Positions 34,370-42,702 of a DNA stretch of 64,000 bases are shown here, one piece after another (the first letter of the stretch is position 1; each line of letters starts with the position of its first letter). Origin of the DNA: Desulfitobacterium dehalogenans ATCC 51507 (GTDB taxonomy: Bacteria; Bacillota; Desulfitobacteriia; Desulfitobacteriales; Desulfitobacteriaceae); contig NC_018017.1 in NCBI RefSeq assembly GCF_000243155.2, positions 2,294,001 through 2,358,000 of the forward strand, written 5' to 3'. Below the pieces are notes generated by a model. It was not told the origin of the DNA, did no database searches, and saw nothing but the letters and a program-made list of their open reading frames with translations. The translations under genes and the position numbers were made by a program.

Positions 34370-35008
34370 TTACATTTTTTTAGCATTGCCAACAGGTGCG
34401 GGGGCATTTTCTTTGATCCAAGGCTTTGTAAGAGGAAGTATCGTTTTACCGTATGTGGTATTTAAAATTAAGGCTGCCGAAAGATACATGGCCAGAATTC
34501 CTGCAAAGAGAAGAGCGTAGCCGGCTACAGGTTTGAATGCGGGGCTGAGGACTCCTAAATCGAGGAAAGCAACTTGGACAACGGCGATATCTACAAGAAT
34601 AACGATCATAGCTAGGATACTTGTTCCCTTAAAGTAAGCCGGAGTCCACATCACAAGACAAAATGCCAGAACGAGCCAAGCCCAGCCATCAATACGAGTA
34701 TCTAGGGGTATCGACCATTGTTGAGCTGCCGCGAAGTATTTAACAAAAAACTCCAATCCTCCGACAAGCATAAAAAATGCTGAAAAATATAGGAAAACGT
34801 TCCCACCGAGAATCTGACCTTCTTTTAACTCAATAGCACCGACAATGACTTGAGTAACAAAGCCGCCGATCAACCAACATCCCAGCAGAGGCATTGCTCC
34901 TGCAGTAACCTTGCCGCTTAACAAAGCAAAAAAAGTAAAGCAAGCAACCCCTAGAGCGACCAGACCTGCGGGCGAAGGATTTGCCCATCCCCCATTATTA
35001 TTCGACAT
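34370..35008 (-). CDS. acetate/succinate transporter, GPR1/FUN34/YaaH (SatP) family
   Basis: A 212-residue membrane protein with six hydrophobic segments and the family-defining N-terminal motif NPSPAGLVALG near residue 10. The family moves acetate and related small carboxylates with protons. Its place between the oxidoreductase and the CoA-transferase suggests export of acetate made by beta-oxidation, or uptake of short-chain acids. The start lies behind GAGGGG. The 98-base gap upstream contains a perfect 9-base palindrome at 35045-35064 that lacks a T tract. Confidence 0.93.
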   Translation of the reverse strand: MSNNNGGWANPSPAGLVALGVACFTFFALLSGKVTAGAMPLLGCWLIGGFVTQVIVGAIELKEGQILGGNVFLYFSAFFMLVGGLEFFVKYFAAAQQWSIPLDTRIDGWAWLVLAFCLVMWTPAYFKGTSILAMIVILVDIAVVQVAFLDLGVLSPAFKPVAGYALLFAGILAMYLSAALILNTTYGKTILPLTKPWIKENAPAPVGNAKKM

Positions 35009-35044
35009 AATTTAATCTCCCCTCTTGCTTTTTGACCTATTATC

Positions 35045-35064
35045 CGTCGAAAAACTTTTCGACG
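35045..35064. promoter_or_regulatory. perfect palindrome between EMO and acetate-transporter genes
   Basis: CGTCGAAAA / TTTTCGACG with a 2-base centre. With no T tract on either strand it is more likely a protein site or an RNA processing or stability hairpin than a terminator. Confidence 0.4.
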
Positions 35065-35106
35065 CTTGGTCAATTATTCCGTTTTTTCTGTTGTTTTTGC
35101 TTTTCC

Positions 35107-37185
35107 TTAAGACATTCTTTCAACGAGAATCTCTGCAATATCCAATACCTTCACTCTTTCCACGGCCTCACGGGCAGCTATACCGTCATTGATCATGGTT
35201 AAACAGAATGGGCATCCTGTACTCACCACTTCTGTGCCTGCTGCCATGGCTTCGTCCGTGCGCATCTCATTGATACGTTGGCCATGATGCTCTTCCAGCC
35301 ACATTCTTCCGCCACCTGCACCGCAGCAGAAACTCTTCTCGTGATGACGAGCCATTTCGGTAATATGGAAGCCGGCAGCTTGAAGTAATCTTCTGGGTTC
35401 TGTGTAGATTGTGTTATAGCGGCCAAGATAACAGGAATCGTGATAGGTAACGGATCGAGTATTTAACCCCCTTTCCGAACCACCGCCTGCTTTATTAAGC
35501 TTTAATCTACCGGAGGCTAATAGTTCGTTTAAATATTCGGTATGATGAAGCACTTGATAGTTCCCGCCAAACTCAGGATATTCGTTCTTAAGAGTATTAA
35601 AACAGTGAGGGCATTGAGTAATGATGGTTTTTACTCCGTATCCATTCATCGTCTCAATATTTTCCTGAGCCAACGCTTGGAAAAGATATTCATTCCCTAA
35701 GCGGCGGGCTGAATCACCACAACATTTTTCCTCACTGCCTAAAATAGCAAAATTGACTTCCGCTGCCTTCAATAGTTTTACCAATGCTGCCGAGACCTTT
35801 TGATTCCGTGCATCAAAGGATCCGGAACAACCTGGAAAATAGAGAATTTCAGCCTCCGGATTTTCTTCCAGGGTTAAACATCCCACAGTTTTCAAAAAAT
35901 CTCCTCGAGAGGACCAACCAATTCCCCAAGGATTGCTGTTGTTTTCCATATTACGGAATGCTAATTGAGCTTCCGGAGGAAAACGTGATTCCATGAGCAC
36001 CAGGTTACGGCGCATATCAATGGTTTTGTCCACGTGCTCAATAAAGATTGGGCATTGTTCTTCACAGGAGCGGCAGGTAGTACAGTCCCAAAGATCTTCT
36101 TCGGGAATCACATCACCGATGAGATAAGGCAAACCCAGCTCTTCTTCAGTGAGAGCTTCTGCGGCGGCAGCAATTTCGCTTCCTTGTGCGGCGACCTCAA
36201 GGGCAGGCTTTGCCCTGTGAGCCTTTTTCAGCGCTCTACCTGTCTCTTCTATATAAGCACCCATATCCTGAATAATCTTTTTAGGATTCAGGTGTTTACC
36301 ACTTAAATAAGCCGGGCAGTTATCCTGGCACCTTCCACAGCGCAAACAAGCATCCGTGTTGAAAAGAGTCTTCCAGCTGAACTCACTAAGCTTGCTTTTT
36401 CCATAAGTTTCGAGACCCTCATCTTCAAAATCGATGTTCTCCGGGATGCCAATGGGACCATGGTGCCGTAGAAATTGATTGGCGGGCGCAAGGAAGATAT
36501 GGGAAAGCTTGGAGTAGGGAAAATACCCGAAAAAAAACATCACTAAAATGAAATGGAACCACCAGAGAAAAGCATGAATTCCTTCCAGGGTTGAATTGCT
36601 TAAGCCCTTGAAAAGCGGTGCCATAGCATACCCAACAAAAGCATACATACCCCAGGGATCTTCGATAGCTGCCATGCGGACAGCTTGGATGACAAAGCCA
36701 GTGAGTAAAATAGTGAGGATAAGAGCTAAGACAATGGCATCATCCTTTTTATTATCAAGGCGATCCGGACGCTGACCATAACGCCGCCAGATGGCCATCA
36801 GACAGCCAATGATGGCCAATAGCCCAAAAGCATTGGCAGTTATCTTGATAAAGATATAGAGACCGCCGTTAAACATATTGATCCCGAAGTCGGCCTGCAT
36901 AGCCACAATAATGGTTGCAAAAAACAGCAGCACAAACCCCCAGAAGATAAAAAGGTGCATTATCCCAGGGAAACCTTCTTTTAAGATTCTTTTGTGTCCT
37001 AATCCATAAACAAAGATATCGCCAATTCTTTTGACCATATTTTTCCTGCGGTTCTCTGGCTGTCCTATTTGCCACAATTTATAACGCTGATAAAAACCAT
37101 AGCAAAAAAAGCCGAGAGCTATGATCAACATAGGGTAAATCAGCCAGTGATGTTCAATATTCCAATAAAGCTCCCGTGTCGCCAT
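35107..37185 (-). CDS. membrane heme b/iron-sulfur oxidoreductase, ETF:menaquinone oxidoreductase (EMO) type
   Basis: A 692-residue fusion. Residues about 1-260 contain six membrane helices with histidines typical of the NarI-like cytochrome b domain. Two ferredoxin-type 4Fe-4S motifs follow (CLRCGRCQDNCP near 280 and CTTCRSCEEQCP near 372), then two heterodisulfide-reductase-type CCG domains (FPGCSG, KCCGDSA, QCPHC near 452-515; HDSCYLG, FCCGAGG, GCPFC near 585-657). Proteins of this build next to etfBA pass electrons from acyl-CoA dehydrogenases through ETF to menaquinone. ATG 37185 has GGGGAG 8 bases upstream. Confidence 0.9.
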   Translation of the reverse strand: MATRELYWNIEHHWLIYPMLIIALGFFCYGFYQRYKLWQIGQPENRRKNMVKRIGDIFVYGLGHKRILKEGFPGIMHLFIFWGFVLLFFATIIVAMQADFGINMFNGGLYIFIKITANAFGLLAIIGCLMAIWRRYGQRPDRLDNKKDDAIVLALILTILLTGFVIQAVRMAAIEDPWGMYAFVGYAMAPLFKGLSNSTLEGIHAFLWWFHFILVMFFFGYFPYSKLSHIFLAPANQFLRHHGPIGIPENIDFEDEGLETYGKSKLSEFSWKTLFNTDACLRCGRCQDNCPAYLSGKHLNPKKIIQDMGAYIEETGRALKKAHRAKPALEVAAQGSEIAAAAEALTEEELGLPYLIGDVIPEEDLWDCTTCRSCEEQCPIFIEHVDKTIDMRRNLVLMESRFPPEAQLAFRNMENNSNPWGIGWSSRGDFLKTVGCLTLEENPEAEILYFPGCSGSFDARNQKVSAALVKLLKAAEVNFAILGSEEKCCGDSARRLGNEYLFQALAQENIETMNGYGVKTIITQCPHCFNTLKNEYPEFGGNYQVLHHTEYLNELLASGRLKLNKAGGGSERGLNTRSVTYHDSCYLGRYNTIYTEPRRLLQAAGFHITEMARHHEKSFCCGAGGGRMWLEEHHGQRINEMRTDEAMAAGTEVVSTGCPFCLTMINDGIAAREAVERVKVLDIAEILVERMS

Positions 37186-37250
37186 ATCCCATACTCCCCT
37201 TTCCAATCCATGACCATTACCCTTTATCCTTACCTCTATTTTTTATTGAT

Positions 37251-37276
37251 GGGGGTACTGTCTTAGGACAGCACCC
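37251..37276. promoter_or_regulatory. hairpin in the etfA-EMO intercistronic gap
   Basis: Nested pairs GGGGT/ACCCC and CTGTC/GACAG around a TTA-containing loop, with no T tract on the minus strand. The 179-base gap 37186-37364 holds no other signal. It may tune relative expression of the genes on either side. Confidence 0.4.
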
Positions 37277-37364
37277 CATCTCCAACTTGAGTCCTCTCCG
37301 TTTACAGTGGTGAACTCCCGCTTCCAAGCTGCTCTAAATGGGTGAATTCCCCTGTCCAAATCTC

Positions 37365-38363
37365 TTACTCATTCACTAATTTCTGAAACTCTTCAGTAAG
37401 AAGAGGGACGACTTCAAACAAATCCCCAACGATACCATAATCGGCAACGTTGAAAATAGGAGCTTCAGGGTCTTTATTGATAGCAATAATGTACTTGGAC
37501 GCTCCCATGCCGGCTATGTGCTGGATAGCTCCGCTAATACCACAGGCCACATATAAGGTGGGGGCTACAATACTCCCTGTCTGTCCTACTTGAAATTGAT
37601 TATCAATCCATCCTGAATCCACTGCCGCTCTTGAAGCTCCTACTGCTCCCCCGACAACATCGGCTAATTTTTCAAGAATAGCAAAGTTTTCTTCCGCTTT
37701 CATGCCCCGACCACCGGAGACAACAAAATCTGCTTCAGTTAGGGCTGGTCGGCTGGTAACTATGAGAGCCACATCTTTCACAATGACCTTAAGATCTGCC
37801 GGGTCGATGTTTACCGTTGCTTCGATGACTTCGGTTTGCCTTGCCAGGTCCGGCTCTGATATTGGGAAAGATTTAGCCCTTACCGTAGCAAGACTTGGTC
37901 TACTTAAGATCTCTACAAAACTATAGGCACTGCCTGTATAAACAGGGCGTTTGTAGAGAAGGAATTTTTCCGGATCCACTTCAATATCGATAACGTCTGA
38001 GGCAAGGCCGATCCCTAGACGTTGGGCAAGACGAGGAGCTAAATCTTTTCCCACTGCCGTATGACCTAACAGGAAGGCTTGAGGCTCCTTTTCCTGAATA
38101 AGCTTTGCCAGAGCGGAAGTATAGGCGCCGGTGGTATACTGGGCCAATTGAGGGGAGTCCAGTAAGAAGACCTGGTCAGCTCCATAACTGGCGGCTTCCT
38201 GTGCCAAGTTGGAGATCCCATCCCCTGCAATGACCGCTACCAGTGGTTCCCCTGTAAGGTCAGCGATTTTCCGTCCTTGACTTAATATTTCCAAGGATAT
38301 TTTACGAACCTTCCCATCAGCTTGTTCGACAAATATCCAGATTCCCTTTGGCATATAACTCAC
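37365..38363 (-). CDS. etfA: electron transfer flavoprotein, alpha subunit
   Basis: A 332-residue protein. The N-terminal domain (about 1-200) is the ETF alpha/beta fold; the C-terminal FAD domain has the conserved [14 protein letters not shown] near residue 247, [23 protein letters not shown] near 268 and [20 protein letters not shown] near 302. With EtfB it forms the flavin carrier that takes electrons from the two acyl-CoA dehydrogenases encoded upstream and hands them to the membrane oxidoreductase encoded downstream. It lies 23 bases after etfB with GGAGTGAG before its ATG. Confidence 0.96.
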   Translation of the reverse strand: MSYMPKGIWIFVEQADGKVRKISLEILSQGRKIADLTGEPLVAVIAGDGISNLAQEAASYGADQVFLLDSPQLAQYTTGAYTSALAKLIQEKEPQAFLLGHTAVGKDLAPRLAQRLGIGLASDVIDIEVDPEKFLLYKRPVYTGSAYSFVEILSRPSLATVRAKSFPISEPDLARQTEVIEATVNIDPADLKVIVKDVALIVTSRPALTEADFVVSGGRGMKAEENFAILEKLADVVGGAVGASRAAVDSGWIDNQFQVGQTGSIVAPTLYVACGISGAIQHIAGMGASKYIIAINKDPEAPIFNVADYGIVGDLFEVVPLLTEEFQKLVNE

Positions 38364-38386
38364 TCCTTTACTGTGTTCATTACCGA

Positions 38387-39160
38387 TTAGAGTACTTTAG
38401 CCTCTTCACGAAGGATTCGTGCTAATTCATGGGTGGCTTCCGCCGATTCACCAGGAAGGATTCTGCCCCCTTGTCTTGGATTAGGCAGAGTATATTGGGT
38501 AACTTTTGCCTGAAGCACTAAATCAGAGGGATCAAGTCCTAAGTCACTTAGTTTAAGGGTTGTCAGTGGTTTTTTCTTCGCTTTCATAATTCCGGCTACC
38601 GATGGATAACGCACCTCATTAATTCCTTGAACTACGGTGATGACAGCCGGTAGTGATACCTCAAGAGTTGCCAGACCTCCGTCGATAACCCGCAGGGCTG
38701 TTGCTTGACTGCCGTTAAGCTCAAGTTTGGTGACGCTACTGATCGAAGGAAGCTCTAATTTCTCGGCCATGCGCACGGCGACCTGAGCTGAGCCATTATC
38801 TGTATCCATGACTCCTGCCAGAATGATGTCGTAGGGAATGGTCTCCACCGCTTTGGCAAGTATGGCAGCGGCACTTCCTTCATCCACTTCCCCTAGGGCA
38901 GGGTCATTAATGTGAATCGCTTTATCGGCTCCCATGGCTAGGGCACTGCGGATTGTCGCTGTGGCTTGATCTCCCCCAAGGGTAATAACGGTTACTTCAC
39001 CGCCAAATTTCTCCTTCATTCGGAGAGCTTCTTCGATGGCGTACTCATCCAAAGGATTGATAACCAGAGTGACCCCATTGGCATCTATTTTTCCATCCTT
39101 GTTCAAGGCAATTTTAGCTTCTGTATCAATCGTTTGTTTAACGCATACCACAATGTTCAT
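38387..39160 (-). CDS. etfB: electron transfer flavoprotein, beta subunit
   Basis: A 257-residue EtfB with the family N terminus MNIVVCVKQTIDTE, INPLDEYAIEEALR near residue 35, GGDQATATIRSALAMGADKAIH near 62 and MDTDNGSAQVAVRMAEKL near 118. It pairs with EtfA and holds an AMP- or FAD-binding site depending on the ETF class. I cannot assign bifurcating behaviour from sequence alone, and the presence of EMO rather than a hydrogenase or Rnf gene argues for a simple menaquinone-linked path. It starts 11 bases after the acyl-CoA dehydrogenase gene. Confidence 0.96.
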   Translation of the reverse strand: MNIVVCVKQTIDTEAKIALNKDGKIDANGVTLVINPLDEYAIEEALRMKEKFGGEVTVITLGGDQATATIRSALAMGADKAIHINDPALGEVDEGSAAAILAKAVETIPYDIILAGVMDTDNGSAQVAVRMAEKLELPSISSVTKLELNGSQATALRVIDGGLATLEVSLPAVITVVQGINEVRYPSVAGIMKAKKKPLTTLKLSDLGLDPSDLVLQAKVTQYTLPNPRQGGRILPGESAEATHELARILREEAKVL

Positions 39161-39171
39161 AGGGTATCCTC

Positions 39172-40314
39172 CTACTCTTTTAAGACATGACTGCCGATGA
39201 CAATACGTTGTACTTCACTTGTTCCCTCATAAATCTCAGTGATCTTGGCATCCCGCATCATCCGCTCTACAGGATACTCACGAGTGTATCCATAACCACC
39301 GTGCATTTGGACCGCTTGAGTGGTTACCCACATGGCTGTCTCTGAAGCATGGAGTTTAGCCATAGCCGAAGCTTTGGAGACGGGCTTATGCTGGGTAGCC
39401 AGGTAAGCCGCTTGATAAACCAATAAACGGGCAGCCTCGATCTGAGTGGCCATATCCGCTAATTTAAATTGATTGGCTTGGAAATGAGCGATGGGCTGGC
39501 CAAATTGTTCTCTTTCTTTAGCATATTTTTTGGCTTGCTCATAAGCCCCTTGGGCAATGCCTAAGGCTTGGGAGGCAATGCCGATTCTGCCGAAGTCCAA
39601 GGTGACCATGGCTACTTTAAACCCTTGTCCTTCCTGGCCTAAGAGATTTTCCGCCGGGACCCTAACATTATCAAAGACCAATTCATAAGTGGCCGAGGAG
39701 CGGATCCCCATCTTTTTTTCTTTCTTGCCAAAAGTAAAGCCCGGCATGCCTTTTTCTAGAATGAAAGCAGCGATTCCCTTATTCCCTTTGCTTTTATCCA
39801 TCTGGGCAGTAACCACATATGTATCGGCTTCATAGGCGTTGGTGATAAAAATTTTGGTGCCATTGATGATATAATCATCGCCATCCTTAACTGCGGTGGT
39901 TCGGGTTCCTGAGGCATCAGAACCGGCCATGGGTTCAGTTAAGCCAAATGCCCCCATTTTCTCTCCACTTGCCAATGGGACAAGATATTTTTGTTTTTGT
40001 TCTTCCGTACCAAAGAGGTAGATAGGATTAGCACATAAACTGGAATGAGCGGACACAGTTACTCCAACTGAGGCGTCTACCCGTGATAATTCCTCAATCG
40101 CTATGGCGTAGGACAAATAATCAGACTCCACACCGCCGTATTTCTCGGGAAAAGTGATTCCCGCCAGACCCAATTCCGCCATTTTGTTCCATATCTCACG
40201 AGGAAATTCTTCTTTTTCATCCCGTTCTTCAGCGCCTGCTGCACACTCATTCTCAGCAAAATCCCTTACCATTTTCCTCATCATGACATGGTCTTCGCTT
40301 AAATCAAAAATCAT
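39172..40314 (-). CDS. acyl-CoA dehydrogenase (short-chain/butyryl-CoA type)
   Basis: A 380-residue flavoenzyme oxidising acyl-CoA to enoyl-CoA with ETF as acceptor. It shows FAD/substrate signatures [15 protein letters not shown] near residue 124 and [14 protein letters not shown] near 195, the [23 protein letters not shown] segment near 340, and the catalytic Glu in [17 protein letters not shown] near 365. Together with its paralogue at 41218 it brackets hbd. Length and motifs match short-chain butyryl-CoA dehydrogenase. GAGGGGAG precedes its ATG. Confidence 0.95.
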   Translation of the reverse strand: MIFDLSEDHVMMRKMVRDFAENECAAGAEERDEKEEFPREIWNKMAELGLAGITFPEKYGGVESDYLSYAIAIEELSRVDASVGVTVSAHSSLCANPIYLFGTEEQKQKYLVPLASGEKMGAFGLTEPMAGSDASGTRTTAVKDGDDYIINGTKIFITNAYEADTYVVTAQMDKSKGNKGIAAFILEKGMPGFTFGKKEKKMGIRSSATYELVFDNVRVPAENLLGQEGQGFKVAMVTLDFGRIGIASQALGIAQGAYEQAKKYAKEREQFGQPIAHFQANQFKLADMATQIEAARLLVYQAAYLATQHKPVSKASAMAKLHASETAMWVTTQAVQMHGGYGYTREYPVERMMRDAKITEIYEGTSEVQRIVIGSHVLKE

Positions 40315-40356
40315 ACTTCTTCGTCTCCCCTCATTTTTTCTAAATATCTCTACCCT

Positions 40357-41196
40357 TTAATAGGCATAGAAACCTCTTCCCGTTTTTCTCCCCAACCAAC
40401 CTGCCTTGACATATTTTCTCAATAAGGGACAAGGTCGGTACTTATCTCCAAGCCCTTCATGAAGCACTTCGCAAATAGCAAGTACAGTATCCAAACCGAT
40501 AAGATCCGCCAGCGCCAAAGGGCCCATGGGGTGATTGGCTCCCAGCTTCATGACATCGTCGATAGCCTCCGGTTTGGCAATCCCTTCGTTAAGCGTCCAA
40601 ATCGCTTCGTTAATCATCGGAATCAGAATACGATTAGCTACAAAGCCCGGGGCATCATTGACTTCTACGGGGGTTTTCCCCATAGCAACGCTCAGGTTTT
40701 CAATCTCCCTATAGACCTCATCACTGGTTGCCAGTCCGCGAATGATTTCCACAAGCTTCATCACAGGGACCGGATTCATAAAATGCATGCCAATCACTTT
40801 GTCCGGACGCTTGGTGCAAGCTCCGATTTCTGTGATAGGCAATGAGGATGTGTTGGAAGCCAATATAGTATGCTCTGGGCAAAGTTTATCTAGGGTTTGA
40901 AAAATTTCCGATTTAATAGTCATATTTTCAATAGCTGCTTCGATGACTAAATCGGTTTGAGCCGCATCTTGAAGAGAAACACTGGCCTGAAGCCGTCCGA
41001 GGATGGTTGTTTTTTCTTCGGAAGAGAGTTTGCCCTTTTCCACGCTGCGGTCCAAGTTCTTTTCAATCCCTTTAAGACCGCGGGCTACAAACTCCTCCTT
41101 GATATCATTGAGGATCACGGCGTACCCTGCTTGAGCGGCCACTTGGGCAATTCCGGAGCCCATTTGCCCTGCTCCGATGACCATAATCGTTTTCAT
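40357..41196 (-). CDS. hbd: 3-hydroxybutyryl-CoA dehydrogenase
   Basis: A 279-residue NAD(P)-dependent enzyme oxidising 3-hydroxybutyryl-CoA to acetoacetyl-CoA. The Rossmann motif is [18 protein letters not shown] (residues about 7-24), and the catalytic histidine is in [17 protein letters not shown] near 138. The C-terminal dimerisation domain has [19 protein letters not shown] near 184. GAGGAGG precedes ATG 41196, 21 bases after the upstream acyl-CoA dehydrogenase. Confidence 0.96.
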   Translation of the reverse strand: MKTIMVIGAGQMGSGIAQVAAQAGYAVILNDIKEEFVARGLKGIEKNLDRSVEKGKLSSEEKTTILGRLQASVSLQDAAQTDLVIEAAIENMTIKSEIFQTLDKLCPEHTILASNTSSLPITEIGACTKRPDKVIGMHFMNPVPVMKLVEIIRGLATSDEVYREIENLSVAMGKTPVEVNDAPGFVANRILIPMINEAIWTLNEGIAKPEAIDDVMKLGANHPMGPLALADLIGLDTVLAICEVLHEGLGDKYRPCPLLRKYVKAGWLGRKTGRGFYAY

Positions 41197-41217
41197 AACT
41201 TGTTCCTCCTCATGTTC

Positions 41218-42363
41218 TTAGATTTTATTTCTTAAATGTTTGGCAATGACAATCCGCTGAATTTGGTTTGTACCTTCATAGATCTGGGTAATCTTGGCAT
41301 CCCGCAGATAACGTTCTATAGGATAATCTGTGATGTAACCATTTCCCCCGAAGATCTGCATAGCATCATTGGTTACTTTGACCGCCATTTCAGTAGCAAA
41401 TAATTTGGCCATGGAGGCCTCTTTACTGTAAGGCAATCCCTGGACCCGGTTGGCTGCGGCCTGATACACCAATAAACGAGCGGCTTCCAGTTGAGTAGCC
41501 ATATCCGCAAGCATGAATTGAATCCCTTGGAAATTCATAATCTCCTGTTTAAATTGAACCCTCTCCTGAGCATAGGCCAGAGCCGCTTCAAAAGCGGCCT
41601 GAGCAATCCCCACAGCCTGGGCTCCAATCCCTATTCTGCCATCGTCAAGTAATGCCATAGCGATTTTAAACCCCTGTCCTTCTTCCCCCAATCTGTTTTC
41701 AACAGGGACAACCATATCCTCAAAAATCAATTCACAAGTGGATGAGCCGTGGAGCCCCATCTTCTTCTCCTTTTTCCCTATGATAAAACCGGGGGTACCC
41801 GCATCTACTAGAAAAGCTGTAATTCCACGTGAACCTTTCGTACGGTCGGTAGAAGCCAGCACTGTATAGACCCCGGCATAGCCTGAATTGGAAATAAAGC
41901 GTTTGCTGCCATTGATCACATAATGATCACCACGGCGCTTTGCAGTTGTTACTAAACTCGAAGCATCGGACCCTGAGTTGGGTTCCGTGAGTGCAAAGGC
42001 TCCAAGCATCTCTCCTCTGGCAAGTTTCGGCAAATACTTCTGTTTTTGTTCTTCCGTACCAAAATAAAAAATAGGAAAAGTGCCAATGGTTGTATGAACC
42101 GCCATGATTATGGTAGTGGAGGCACAACCCCGGGCGAGTTCCTCAATGGCTAAGGTGTAAGAAATAAAGTCTGAACCGGCCCCTCCATATTCCTCCGGTA
42201 TAGGGATTCCCATAAGTCCCAGTTCGCCCATCTTATGTACTAACGTCAAAGGAAACTCGTGACTTTCATCGGTATAAGCTGCTTGGGGAATTACCTCTTC
42301 CTCTACGAAATCTCTTACCATTTTTCTCATCATTATTTGATCTTCCGTAAGGTTAAAGTTCAA
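41218..42363 (-). CDS. acyl-CoA dehydrogenase, first gene of the operon
   Basis: A 381-residue paralogue of the dehydrogenase at 39172, with the same signatures ([52 protein letters not shown] and the catalytic Glu in [17 protein letters not shown]). Having two divergent copies in one operon suggests different chain-length or branched-chain specificity. It starts at TTG 42363 with AAGGAGG 8 bases upstream. A perfect sigma-54 promoter lies 78 bases before the start. Confidence 0.94.
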   Translation of the reverse strand: MNFNLTEDQIMMRKMVRDFVEEEVIPQAAYTDESHEFPLTLVHKMGELGLMGIPIPEEYGGAGSDFISYTLAIEELARGCASTTIIMAVHTTIGTFPIFYFGTEEQKQKYLPKLARGEMLGAFALTEPNSGSDASSLVTTAKRRGDHYVINGSKRFISNSGYAGVYTVLASTDRTKGSRGITAFLVDAGTPGFIIGKKEKKMGLHGSSTCELIFEDMVVPVENRLGEEGQGFKIAMALLDDGRIGIGAQAVGIAQAAFEAALAYAQERVQFKQEIMNFQGIQFMLADMATQLEAARLLVYQAAANRVQGLPYSKEASMAKLFATEMAVKVTNDAMQIFGGNGYITDYPIERYLRDAKITQIYEGTNQIQRIVIAKHLRNKI

Positions 42364-42440
42364 TGAACGCGACCTCCTTGCAGAGTATCTATTTTGGTAT
42401 CCCTAGAAATACCTGAATCTTATAAATTATCTGTTTATAA

Positions 42441-42456
42441 TGCAAATTACGTGCCA
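42441..42456 (-). promoter_or_regulatory. sigma-54 (-24/-12) promoter of the beta-oxidation operon
   Basis: On the minus strand the sequence is TGGCACG-TAAT-TTGCA, an exact match to the sigma-54 consensus including the invariant GG and GC with correct spacing. The predicted transcript starts near 42430, giving an untranslated leader of about 65 bases. The adjacent sigma-54 activator gene supports the call. Confidence 0.93.
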
Positions 42457-42566
42457 ATGTGAATTAGATTTTTATCTCAAGTTCATGAAGGACCTGAATT
42501 CATTGGTTTATTTTCTAAATTTTTAAAATATTTCATCTATTTGTACATGTGAACTCAAAGTTTATA

Positions 42567-42655
42567 TGTCTCAAAAAACGGACATTATTTTGACAAGAAA
42601 TTAAAAAAGGCTGGAATTCCAGCCTTTTACATCCCTATGTCCACAAAAAAGGACA
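42567..42655. promoter_or_regulatory. pair of inverted-repeat sites, candidate enhancer sites for the sigma-54 activator
   Basis: Two 18-base sites of the form TGTC-N10-GACA (42567-42584 and 42638-42655) with A-rich centres, identical at 13 of 18 positions. They lie about 110 and 180 bases upstream of the -24 element, the usual distance for activator-binding sites. Confidence 0.55.
42604..42628 (-). terminator. terminator of the sigma-54 activator gene
   Basis: Perfect palindrome AAGGCTGGAATTCCAGCCTT with a T tract on both strands, between the two inverted-repeat sites. Confidence 0.85.
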
Positions 42656-42702
42656 CTGTCTCAAAACAGCAACAGTGACTCCTCGCAAAGACATTGGTTG
42701 AA

